Numbered from the stretch's first letter, positions 1-6,987 are shown. The stretch: 9,986 nucleotides of DNA from an uncultured Synergistales bacterium (GCA_905234205.1 CAJOGG010000154.1:1-9986), one strand, 5' to 3'. Notes: a model not told the origin generated them from the sequence alone. Program-made: numbers and translations.

Positions 1-549
1 CTCGCCGTGCGCTGCGTGCTGGATGTAGACAAGGCGAAAGTTTCGCCTTCCAGTTCTTCTTCGGGTAAATCATCCTCTTCAGGCAAGTCGTCTTCTTCAG
101 AAGAGACTTCTTCGAGTTCAAGGAATGGTGTTGGTAGTGACTGGTTAGAGGATCCTCGCGATGATGACGTTTACATGACCATGGCTATCGGAGACAAGAC
201 TTGGATGGTGGAAGATCTACGTTATGCGGCAAGCCCAAGCTATTGTCCAGATCCTGAAGGTAATCCGGATAATTGTCAAGTTGGAGTATTTTACACATGG
301 GATGTCGCGATGCAGGCGTGTCCCGACGGTTGGCACCTGCCGTCTATAGAAGAATGGAAGGACTTCTTTATCACGAGTACAGGAACGTTGCCGGGCGTTA
401 TCTCTCAACATGTGATCATGCCGATTATGCTAGCAGCTTCATGGGCTTCAGGAGAGCCAGTAACGACGAGAAAGTTTTACGTGCCTGTAGTGATATTTGG
501 CAAATGTCCAAGGGAATCGCAAAGTATGAGAACGTCGAACAAGAAATGA
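1..549 (+). pseudogene. FISUMP-domain surface protein fragment (5' end outside window, 3' end broken)
   Basis: Open from the window edge. The first codons read LAVRCV, the usual last strand of a FISUMP domain (Fibrobacter succinogenes major paralogous domain). A Ser/Gly/Lys-rich linker follows, and then a second FISUMP domain begins (about 169-400) with its typical elements: an IGDKTWMVEDLRY block, the FYTWDVAMQACPDGWHLPS block and an EEW. FISUMP domains belong to secreted or surface proteins of largely unknown function. The second domain lacks its C-terminal half, with no WWSST-like block and no closing RCV. From about 400 the frame reads low-quality sequence to a TGA at 547-549, so I treat the gene as broken. 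By eye the first 60 bases are GC-richer (about 57%) than the genes downstream. In a Synergistota-like context this could be transferred DNA or a chimeric join. Domain assignment is fairly sure; the reason for the break is inference. Confidence 0.7.
43..120 (+). repeat. Serine-rich low-complexity linker with GKSSSS repeats
   Basis: This stretch encodes a Ser-dominated linker with two consecutive GKSSSS units (64-81 and 82-99) followed by EETSSSS. The two 18-base units differ at several synonymous third positions, so the protein repeat is conserved while the DNA repeat is not. Such linkers separate domains in Fibrobacter-type secreted proteins. Here the linker sits between two FISUMP domains. 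Confidence 0.75.
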
Positions 550-638
550 GTTTATGGTGTGAAGCTTTTCGTGATGAATTATTCGAATACAATTCAATTT
601 GCCGCGAAGAGTATCAACGATTAGATGCAAAATTTTAA
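402..638 (+). pseudogene. Unidentified C-terminal protein tail in a shifted frame
   Basis: In the frame shifted by -1 relative to the FISUMP reading, an open stretch runs to TAA at 636-638. It reads as ordinary soluble protein: charged, with aromatic residues and three spaced cysteines (RACSDIW, LWCEAF, SICREE), ending in YQRLDAKF. It has no convincing start of its own: the frame opens far upstream inside the FISUMP coding region, and no ribosome binding site is evident. It does not resemble a FISUMP C-terminus. The simplest reading is the 3' remnant of another gene joined to the FISUMP fragment by deletion or misassembly near 400. I do not recognise the family and assign no function. It ends 26 bases before the dehydrogenase start. 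Confidence 0.3.
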
Positions 639-664
639 TTTTTTAACTGGAGGAAATATTTATC

Positions 665-1702
665 ATGAAGCAAGAAGTTATGTTAGAGCCCAAGAAAATT
701 ATATACCGTGACGTCCCAACCCCAGAGCCAGGCCCGGATCAGGTCCTTGTGAAAATCAAACGCATTGGAATTTGTGGCAGCGATATTCACGTTTACCACG
801 GCACACACCCGTACACTTCATACCCAATAGTTCAGGGCCATGAAGTCAGCGCGCAAGTCGTCAAGTGTGGAGAATATGCCAAGAAGTTCAAGCCCGGCGA
901 CAGAGTAGTCCTTGAGCCTCAAGTTGTTTGCGGAAGGTGCTACCCATGCTTGCACGGGAAATATAATCTCTGTGAGAACCTCAAAGTTTTTGGCTTTCAG
1001 ACGACCGGAACAGGCAGTGAGTATTTCGCGATTGAGGAAAGCAAAGTTGATTTGTTGCCAGACTGCATGACTTATTCTGATGGCGCAATGATGGAGCCGT
1101 TAGCCGTTACTGTTCACGCTGCTAAGAGATTCCCTGAAGTCAAGGGAGCAAAGGCTGCTGTGCTTGGTTGTGGGCCCATTGGAATTTTGTTGATTCAATC
1201 GTTAAAAGCGTTGGGAGCTGCACAAGTTTTCGCGACGGATATTTCCGACAAGAGGCTTGAACTTGCAAAGAGTCTCGGGGCTGATTTCACTGTCAACACA
1301 ATGAAGGAGGACTTCAAAACGAAATTCCTTGAAGCATTCGGGCCGGATAAAGCAGACGTGATTTATGAGTGTGCAGGAAGCGATATAACAATGGATCAGG
1401 CTATCCAGAACGCACGCAAGGGAAGCACGATCATTCTTGTAGCAGTTTTCGGTAAGAAAGCCAACGTTGACTTAGCAAAACTCAACGACAGCGAACTTGA
1501 CCTCAACACCAGCATGATGTACCGCCACGAAGATTTTATGGACGCAATAAGATTCGTGGAAGAAGGAAAAGTTCAGTTGAAACCGCTTCAGACCATGCAC
1601 TTTGCATTTGAGGACTGGCCAAAAGCTTACGAGTACATTGACAACAACCGCGAGTCAGTCATGAAAATAATCGTTGACGTTGATACAGAGGAGAAAGAAT
1701 AA
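665..1702 (+). CDS. Zinc-dependent medium-chain alcohol/polyol dehydrogenase (sorbitol or L-gulonate/L-idonate dehydrogenase type)
   Basis: A 345-residue medium-chain dehydrogenase, normal length for the family. The N-terminal GroES-like domain carries the catalytic zinc ligands C37 and H59-E60 (GICGSDIH, GHE). The structural zinc loop has C89, C92, C95 and C103. The Rossmann domain has GCGPIG at 168-173, and D192 at the end of the second strand favours NAD over NADP. It would oxidise a secondary alcohol of a polyol or aldonate in the cytoplasm; the exact substrate cannot be read from sequence. The ATG start is set by a strong TGGAGGA at 648-654, 10 bases upstream. Its stop lies two bases before the start of the mannitol dehydrogenase-family gene, so the two are co-transcribed. 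This pairing resembles L-gulonate/fructuronate catabolic pairs (RspB plus RspD/UxuB-like). Alternatives are sorbitol, xylitol, threonine or L-idonate dehydrogenase. The family is certain; the substrate is inferred from the neighbour. Confidence 0.9.
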   Translation: MKQEVMLEPKKIIYRDVPTPEPGPDQVLVKIKRIGICGSDIHVYHGTHPYTSYPIVQGHEVSAQVVKCGEYAKKFKPGDRVVLEPQVVCGRCYPCLHGKYNLCENLKVFGFQTTGTGSEYFAIEESKVDLLPDCMTYSDGAMMEPLAVTVHAAKRFPEVKGAKAAVLGCGPIGILLIQSLKALGAAQVFATDISDKRLELAKSLGADFTVNTMKEDFKTKFLEAFGPDKADVIYECAGSDITMDQAIQNARKGSTIILVAVFGKKANVDLAKLNDSELDLNTSMMYRHEDFMDAIRFVEEGKVQLKPLQTMHFAFEDWPKAYEYIDNNRESVMKIIVDVDTEEKE

Positions 1703-1704
1703 CA

Positions 1705-2850
1705 ATGAAGCTTACGTATGAGGGCTTGAAAGATTCTGCGGCTTGGAAAAGTGCTGGAATAGAGCTCCCAACTTACGACCCCGAAGAACTTGCTAAGCGA
1801 ACTCGTGAAAATCCTACTTGGGTACATTTTGGGATTGGCAACATTTTCAGAATCTTTATAGGTGGCATTGCAGATAAACTGATTCGTGACGGCCTCATGA
1901 ACACCGGAATAATCTGCGCTGAAACTTTTGATTACGATGTTGTCGACAAAATCTATAAGCCTTTCGATAATCTTGCGCTCGCTGTAACGTTACATGCTGA
2001 CGGTAAACAAGATAAACGCGTCTTAGGGTCATTATGTGAGGCTATAAAGGCGACCGAACGCACGAGACTCGCGGAAATTTTCACGGCCAAGACTTTGCAG
2101 TTAGTATCATTCACGATCACGGAAAAGGGCTATGCTCTTCACGGAAGTGATGGGAAATATTTTGGCTTCGTTGAGTCTGACATGGCGAGAGGCCCGGAGA
2201 AATGCACAGGCGCTATGGCGATCGTTACAGCTATGTTGTATGAGAGATTTAAGGCCGGCGCTTATCCTATTGCTATGGTATCAATGGACAACGTATCACA
2301 AAACGGTAGCAAGTTACAAGCTGCTGTGATTGAGACGGCTGAAAAATGGTGCGAGAAAAATTTTGTGCCGGCAGAATTTCTTGACTACGTGAAGGACTCG
2401 AGCAAAGTTTCATTCTGTTGGACAATGATTGACAAGATTACCCCGCGTCCGTCTGATGAAGTTGGAAAAATGTTGGAGAGCTTGGGCGTTGAGAATATGC
2501 AAACGGTTATCACGAGCAAGAGAACTTATATAGCTCCATTCGTGAACGCTGAAGCACCGGAATATCTCGTAATTGAAGACTCATTCCCCAATGGAAGGCC
2601 ACCACTTGAGAAAGCTGGAGTCTACATGACCGACCGTAACACCGTGAATCTTTCTGAACGCATGAAAGTTACAGCATGTTTGAATCCGATTCACTCTGCT
2701 TTGTGTACATATGGCTGTATGTTGGGCTATGTTATGTTCGCTGACTGCATGAAGGACCCCGAGCTTGTTGAACTTGCAAAACAGGTTGGTTATGTTGAGG
2801 GCTTGCCAGTTGTGAAGGATCCCAAAATTATTTCGCCCAAGGCTATTTAG
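1705..2850 (+). CDS. Mannitol dehydrogenase family oxidoreductase (fructuronate reductase-like), N-terminal part of a frameshifted gene
   Basis: The 381 residues cover the Rossmann domain and part of the C-terminal domain of the long-chain mannitol dehydrogenase family (UxuB/UxaB/MtlK relatives; NAD(P)-dependent interconversion of fructuronate/mannonate, tagaturonate/altronate or mannitol/fructose). Visible marks are the nucleotide loop HFGIGNIFR near residue 41, the SMDNVSQNG block, and the catalytic Lys-Asn-His set K321, N327 and H330. The ATG is preceded by GAGGAGA at 1688-1694, inside the end of the dehydrogenase upstream. The frame stops at TAG (2848-2850) just after DPKIISPKA, where the family normally continues through about a dozen residues into a YLGDTxxRIATD-like block. 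That block appears in another frame immediately downstream. The active site is therefore encoded, but the product would lack the last quarter of the fold and is probably inactive unless the break is an artefact. Confidence 0.85.
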   Translation: MKLTYEGLKDSAAWKSAGIELPTYDPEELAKRTRENPTWVHFGIGNIFRIFIGGIADKLIRDGLMNTGIICAETFDYDVVDKIYKPFDNLALAVTLHADGKQDKRVLGSLCEAIKATERTRLAEIFTAKTLQLVSFTITEKGYALHGSDGKYFGFVESDMARGPEKCTGAMAIVTAMLYERFKAGAYPIAMVSMDNVSQNGSKLQAAVIETAEKWCEKNFVPAEFLDYVKDSSKVSFCWTMIDKITPRPSDEVGKMLESLGVENMQTVITSKRTYIAPFVNAEAPEYLVIEDSFPNGRPPLEKAGVYMTDRNTVNLSERMKVTACLNPIHSALCTYGCMLGYVMFADCMKDPELVELAKQVGYVEGLPVVKDPKIISPKAI

Positions 2851-3260
2851 GCGACACGAGCGCACGAATTGCAACGGATATTTCACAGGGACTCGCTTTC
2901 AGGTTCGGCGAGACGATAAAGGCTACTGTTGCACGTGATGGAACGGCTAAGAAACTCAAGGCTATTCCTGTAGCTATAGCTGGCTGGTTGAGATACTTGC
3001 TTGCAGTTGACGACGAGGGCAAAAACTTTGAGTTATCCCCAGATCCACTTAACGCAGAACTTACAAAGCAGCTTGAGGGAATCAAATTCGATAACCCTGG
3101 CACGTTCACGAATCAGTTAAGGCCAATTTTGAGCAACGTAAATATTTTCGGAGTTGATTTATACGAGGCAGGTATAGGCGACAAGATAGAGAATATTTTC
3201 CGGGAAATGATTAACGGCAAAGGATCAGTAAGGGCCGCTCTCAAGAAATATCTGGCGTAA
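2823..3260 (+). pseudogene. C-terminal part of the same mannitol dehydrogenase-family gene, in a shifted frame
   Basis: Read in the -1 frame, this stretch gives GYLGDTSARIATDISQ, then RFGETIKA, and continues without a stop to ALKKYLA and TAA at 3258-3260. These match the conserved C-terminal blocks of mannitol dehydrogenase-family enzymes. There is no ATG start or ribosome binding site for independent expression. The upstream part plus this part total about 518 residues, slightly short for this subfamily. Placing the conserved blocks side by side suggests that roughly 12 to 15 residues are missing at the junction near 2840-2850. That points to a small out-of-frame deletion, not a single-base slip. 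A terminator follows directly. Confidence 0.8.
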
Positions 3261-3271
3261 TGTAACAATAA

Positions 3272-3304
3272 CCTCCGGCTTTGTCATGAGGTCGGAGGCT
3301 TTTT
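3272..3304 (+). terminator. Rho-independent terminator of the dehydrogenase operon
   Basis: CCTCCGGC (3272-3279) pairs with GTCGGAGG (3291-3298), an 8-bp stem with one G-T pair around an 11-base loop, followed by TTTTT at 3300-3304. It starts 12 bases after the mannitol dehydrogenase stop. It also lies just beyond the end of thrS, which is on the opposite strand, so it may partly act in both directions. On the minus strand the trailing sequence is only TTATTGTTA, so that role is weaker. Confidence 0.85.
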
Positions 3305-3310
3305 ATTATC

Positions 3311-5209
3311 CTAGTGTATGGGGTTGAACTCTTTGCTTAACAAGTCCTTGAACTCTTCCAAACTCATTGAGCCTAAATCACCCTTTGAACGTTCACGAAC
3401 TCCAACGGTATGAGCTTCCTTCTCCTTATCTCCTACAACTAACATGTACGGAACTTTCTGAAGTTGAGCATCACGAATCTTTCGGCCAAGTTTTTCGTCT
3501 CTGGTATCAATTTCTGAACGTAACCCCAAATTCATGAACTTAGCTTGCAATTCTTTCGCGTAATCCATGTGTGAAGCGGCGTTAATCGGGACGATCTTAA
3601 TCTGTACAGGTGCCAGCCAATAAGGGAACGCCCCCGCGTAATGCTCAATCAAGATACCCATGAATCTCTCAATGCTTCCGAAAACGACCCTATGAATCAT
3701 AACCGGCGTATGTTCTGCTCCGTCTTCTCCAATGTATGTCACGTCGAATCTTCCAGGCATTTGGAAATCAAGCTGAATAGTTCCACATTGCCACGTTCTG
3801 CCGATACAGTCTTCAAGGTGGAAATCAATCTTCGGCCCGTAAAAAGCTCCGTCGCCCGGGTTGATCGTGTAGGGAGTGTTTGTGCTTTCAAGTGCATCAC
3901 GTAATGCGCTTTCTGCTGCTTCCCATTGCTCGTCGGTACCCATTGAGTCTTCTGGGCGTGTTGAAAGTTCCACGGAATATTTGAAGCCGAATACTTCAGT
4001 GTAAACGTATTTATCAAGCTCCATTATGGCTGTAACTTCTTCCTTAATTTGTTCGGGCGTGATGTACGTGTGTGAATCGTCCTGTGTAAAGCAACGTACA
4101 CGCATTAATCCATGTAAAACTCCGCTGCGTTCGTGTCTATGAACTAGGCCAAGTTCAGCGAGTCTCATCGGCAAATCTCTGTAGCTTCGTAATTGAGTCT
4201 TGTAAACGAGAATACTACCCGGGCAATTCATCGGCTTGATAGCGTAGGGTTTCTCGTCAATTTCCGTGAAGTACATATTATCGCGGTAATGATCCCAATG
4301 TCCCGACCTGATCCATAAAGAACGATCCAAAATTTGCGGCGTCTTAATTTCAGTGTAGCCTCGTTTTACATGTTCACGTCGCCAAAAATCTATAAGCGTG
4401 TTCATTATTGCCATGCCCTTTGGGTGGAAGAACGGGAAGCCGGGGCCTTCTTCATGCAGGCTGAACAAATCCAAGTCCTTGCCAATTTTTCTATGGTCGC
4501 GTAATTTAGCCTCTTCGATTCGTTTAACGTACTCTTTCAATTCGTCGGGCGTAGCAAAAGCAGTCCCGTAAATTCTCGTGAGCATTTTATTTTTCTCATC
4601 ACCGCGCCAGTAAGCTCCAGCAATTGAGAGTAATTTGAAGTTATGAATCTTTGACGCGTCAGGAACATGAGGGCCTCTGCAAAGGTCAGCGTATTCGCCT
4701 TGCTTGTATACAGAAACTGTAGGTGCGTCAATCTCCGTGATTAACTCCGTCTTATATGGATCGTCAGCAAAGAATTTCAATGCCTCGTCCTTGGCCAAGT
4801 CCTCACGAGTAACTTTTTCGCCAGCCCCGGAAATTTTTCGCATCTCCGCTTCGATTTTTGGTAGGTCAGCTTCCGTGATAGTCCCTGCTACGTCAATATC
4901 ATAATAGAAACCGTCTTTGATTGATGGACCGACTCCGAAATGTGTACCTGGATATAAACGCAAAACAGCTTGTGCCATTAAGTGTGCTGTACTGTGTCGC
5001 AAAATCTCTAGTCCTTCAGGAGAGTCAACGCTAATTGCTTCAACATTGCCTCCTTCAGAAATAACTCGTGATAAATCCATAGCGTCATCGTTGAATTTCG
5101 CAGCGATAACTTTTTTGTTGTCAAGGCCAAGAGCTTTAACGACGTCATGTAAAATCACGCTGTCTGAATCAAAATTGCATTCTTTATCTCCGTGTTTGAA
5201 TACTAACAA
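3311..5209 (-). CDS. thrS: Threonine--tRNA ligase
   Basis: A 632-residue class II aminoacyl-tRNA synthetase that charges tRNA-Thr, close to the E. coli length of 642. In order it has an N-terminal TGS domain (about 1-60) and an editing domain with H72-x3-H76 and C177-x3-H181, the set that hydrolyses mischarged Ser-tRNA. The catalytic core carries zinc ligands C329 and H380 plus the His of VMIHRVVFGS, and motif 2 begins at R358-H-E-R. The C-terminal anticodon-binding domain starts near the AFPYWLAP block. Unlike its neighbours it is intact. The start is TTG at 5207-5209: no in-frame ATG lies nearby, the TGS domain begins at once, and AAGGAAGG sits 9 bases upstream. It is transcribed alone, convergent with the dehydrogenase operon and divergent from the VWA gene. 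I see no T-box leader (no GGTGG-ACC antiterminator element) upstream. Confidence 0.97.
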   Translation of the reverse strand: MLVFKHGDKECNFDSDSVILHDVVKALGLDNKKVIAAKFNDDAMDLSRVISEGGNVEAISVDSPEGLEILRHSTAHLMAQAVLRLYPGTHFGVGPSIKDGFYYDIDVAGTITEADLPKIEAEMRKISGAGEKVTREDLAKDEALKFFADDPYKTELITEIDAPTVSVYKQGEYADLCRGPHVPDASKIHNFKLLSIAGAYWRGDEKNKMLTRIYGTAFATPDELKEYVKRIEEAKLRDHRKIGKDLDLFSLHEEGPGFPFFHPKGMAIMNTLIDFWRREHVKRGYTEIKTPQILDRSLWIRSGHWDHYRDNMYFTEIDEKPYAIKPMNCPGSILVYKTQLRSYRDLPMRLAELGLVHRHERSGVLHGLMRVRCFTQDDSHTYITPEQIKEEVTAIMELDKYVYTEVFGFKYSVELSTRPEDSMGTDEQWEAAESALRDALESTNTPYTINPGDGAFYGPKIDFHLEDCIGRTWQCGTIQLDFQMPGRFDVTYIGEDGAEHTPVMIHRVVFGSIERFMGILIEHYAGAFPYWLAPVQIKIVPINAASHMDYAKELQAKFMNLGLRSEIDTRDEKLGRKIRDAQLQKVPYMLVVGDKEKEAHTVGVRERSKGDLGSMSLEEFKDLLSKEFNPIH

Positions 5210-5305
5210 TGTATTAATCCTTCCTTAATGTAATGAAATCTCAAATTTTGGCAAGGATAACACCCCGTGAAAATTCGTGCAAGTGGCCTAACGTTTTAGC
5301 GTTGT

Positions 5306-5333
5306 TGTATATTTTCACATAAATTTTCCTCAA
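5306..5333 (-). promoter_or_regulatory. Possible sigma-70 promoter for thrS
   Basis: Read on the minus strand there is TTGAGG (5328-5333), a 16-base spacer and TATACA (5306-5311). Each hexamer matches the bacterial consensus at four of six positions. It would give a leader of about 95 bases before the TTG start. That leader contains an imperfect inverted repeat, AACG/CGTT (5290-5303). No other -35/-10 pair on this strand looked better, but the match is modest. Confidence 0.3.
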
Positions 5334-5382
5334 TCACTAGATAAAATTTTATCAATCATTACAAAGGAGAGTTAATCAATCA
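5330..5382 (+). promoter_or_regulatory. Perfect 14-bp palindrome and three TCAATCA repeats upstream of the VWA gene
   Basis: GATAAAATTTTATC at 5340-5353 is a perfect palindrome. TCAATCA occurs three times on the same strand, at 5330-5336, 5352-5358 and 5376-5382, spaced 22 and 24 bases, close to two helical turns. The palindrome lies between the thrS promoter candidate and the ribosome binding site AAAGGAGA (5363-5370) of the VWA gene, so it could be an operator or part of a 5' leader structure. The sequence is very AT-rich, so chance cannot be excluded. Confidence 0.3.
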
Positions 5383-5732
5383 TGAAGCGTAAGTTGTTTG
5401 TTATGTTATTATGCGTGGCTATGCTGCTTGCATGTGGTCATGTGTTTGCTGCGCCTGTTATTGATGGGAAGACGCCGGCGGATATAATTTTTGTCATTGA
5501 TACAACAGGCTCGATGAGTCCGTACATTCGTTCAGTCAGAGAGAACCTAACGGCGTTTGCAGAATACTTGGGAGAAAACAATATCAATGCACATTATGCT
5601 GTTGTTGAGTACAAGGACGTTGCATACACCAGCTACTCAAACGAGCTTAATTCTGTGAAGGAACATAGTTTGGGTGGTACAAGGTGGACAAGTGATGTTG
5701 AGACATTGAAAAATGATCTTGGGCGGATATGA
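5382..5732 (+). CDS. Secreted VWA-domain protein, N-terminal part of a frameshifted gene
   Basis: The ATG is preceded by AAAGGAGA 11 bases upstream. The first ~23 residues form a signal peptide: a KRK N-region, a hydrophobic core and a likely signal peptidase I site at VFA/AP. A weak lipobox-like LLAC ends at C18, but the -2 Leu is unusual, so I favour signal peptidase I. A von Willebrand factor A domain follows with the metal-binding MIDAS motif at D40 (DTTGSMS) and continues to TSDVETLKNDLG. The frame ends at TGA (5730-5732), while the rest of the same VWA domain is read in the +1 frame from about 5718. VWA domains bind ligands or partner proteins through Mg2+/Mn2+. This part alone would be an incomplete, probably unstable domain. 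Confidence 0.8.
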   Translation: MKRKLFVMLLCVAMLLACGHVFAAPVIDGKTPADIIFVIDTTGSMSPYIRSVRENLTAFAEYLGENNINAHYAVVEYKDVAYTSYSNELNSVKEHSLGGTRWTSDVETLKNDLGRI

Positions 5733-6978
5733 TTGGCCCGAGACTCCACAAGCTGCATTAGACTGGGTATTAAATTTGAATGATACTTCAGATTGGAGAC
5801 AACAAAACGCAAGGCTTGTGTTTATATTGACGGACGCACCCTCAAAAAAATATTCCGATTATTCGGGCTATCACGTTGCACATGATACTGTCGAGAAAGA
5901 CACCGCACTTATTAACGCGTTAAAATCTAAAAGCATAATCACATCTGTTATAGGAAGTATTCTTGATAGAGAACATTACAAGCCATTATTCACTGGTACA
6001 GAAGGCGTGTTTATAGATATTGAGACTGTTGACTGGTATAAATCAATGGTCGATATAGCTTCGTATATAACAGACATGGCTACTACAGAACCAGACGATC
6101 GACTTGATCACACAACACTTGAAACTGTCCCGGAGACTACAGCTAACACAGTGGAAAATAAACTCAAAGATGATGAGGTTGTTTCAACTGACTCAGTTAT
6201 CAACACAATGACCGACAACTACAGACCGTACTATGATCCTTCATTGCCTCACGAAGCGTCAGCAGGAGATTTTGAGGCGGTCGATAAGTTCATAACTAAG
6301 ATAGATACAGTTAATCTTTATTCGCCCACACAAGCATCAGGAGATTGGGGTTACTTCCTGTTCAAGTTTGAGCTTCCTTATGATGATCTTAGGAACGACT
6401 GTGCTGACTTGACCATTGCAAATTCAGATCCGTTAAAATCCGCTGAAAATATTTACGATCCGAACGGCTTCATCAATTTTGTAATGTTGGATATGTCAGG
6501 AAATAAGATTACGACAATTAGCAAAGAAGTGCTTGTGTTAATCTACGGCCAAGTTAATGACACACTCGTGCTTTATTTGGTCAAGCCCAAAGGTGAGGAC
6601 ACGATCAAATTGTGGTCAACTTCACACGTAGCAGGTAGTGAAAACGAAGATTATTTAACCAAAAACAAAGAAGACACGGAAATGAAACTCGATGACTCAG
6701 TTGGCGAACTTATAAAGAACGACGGCAGCCTCATGGGTACACTTAGGAAAAAAGTCAACGACTACAACAGCGACGAATACAGCGGCAGTTACGATGTTAA
6801 GGGCCTGTTATCCAAGCTCTTTGACATGGCTTCAGATTTTTGGGCCAAGTATGGAGAAAGTATAACCAGTGGAGCAAAGGAACTTTTGAATAAGGTCTCT
6901 AGCGGTGGCGGTTGTAATTCAGGCCTTGGACTTGTCGGAGTACTCGCACTAGTAGGCTTTGCCTTCAGAAAACGTTAA
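5713..6978 (+). CDS. C-terminal part of the VWA protein with Synergist-CTERM sorting signal
   Basis: This frame resumes the VWA domain at GGYDWPETPQAALDW, then LVFILTDAP, the usual central strand of VWA domains. The ATG at 5713 has no ribosome binding site, so it is the downstream part of the 5382 gene and not a separate gene. Beyond the VWA domain (roughly to residue 120) lies a long acidic, polar region of about 270 residues that I do not recognise. The protein ends in SGGGCN, a hydrophobic segment and RKR (6901-6975), the Synergist-CTERM tripartite sorting/anchor signal. The mature protein is therefore expected on the cell surface. The processing enzyme is not in this window. Compared with family patterns, several residues between LKNDLG and GGYDWPE appear to be lost at the junction. 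Function is unknown: adhesion, surface complex assembly or substrate binding are possible. Confidence 0.8.
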   Translation: MILGGYDWPETPQAALDWVLNLNDTSDWRQQNARLVFILTDAPSKKYSDYSGYHVAHDTVEKDTALINALKSKSIITSVIGSILDREHYKPLFTGTEGVFIDIETVDWYKSMVDIASYITDMATTEPDDRLDHTTLETVPETTANTVENKLKDDEVVSTDSVINTMTDNYRPYYDPSLPHEASAGDFEAVDKFITKIDTVNLYSPTQASGDWGYFLFKFELPYDDLRNDCADLTIANSDPLKSAENIYDPNGFINFVMLDMSGNKITTISKEVLVLIYGQVNDTLVLYLVKPKGEDTIKLWSTSHVAGSENEDYLTKNKEDTEMKLDDSVGELIKNDGSLMGTLRKKVNDYNSDEYSGSYDVKGLLSKLFDMASDFWAKYGESITSGAKELLNKVSSGGGCNSGLGLVGVLALVGFAFRKR

Positions 6979-6987
6979 TAGCGCGAA

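Noticed and set aside
43..120. CRISPR-like or DNA tandem repeat
   Set aside because: The repetition is at protein level (GKSSSS) with synonymous codon changes, and there are no spacers.
2823..2850. Programmed -1 ribosomal frameshifting in the mannitol dehydrogenase-family gene
   Set aside because: No X-XXY-YYZ slippery heptamer lies in the correct frame before the TAG. Conserved residues also seem to be missing at the join, which a simple slip would not explain.
5210..5381. T-box riboswitch or structured leader controlling thrS
   Set aside because: The minus-strand leader has no T-box sequence and no terminator/antiterminator pair. Only a short AACG/CGTT inverted repeat is visible.
5713..5732. 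Programmed +1 frameshift at CTT in the VWA gene, similar to prfB
   Set aside because: CTT is followed by GGG and not by a stop codon. There is no upstream Shine-Dalgarno-like stimulator, and family spacing suggests lost residues.
5382..5732. Lipoprotein assignment from LLAC at residues 15-18
   Set aside because: The -2 Leu is atypical for a lipobox. A good signal peptidase I site (VFA/AP) follows, and the C-terminus already carries a sorting signal.
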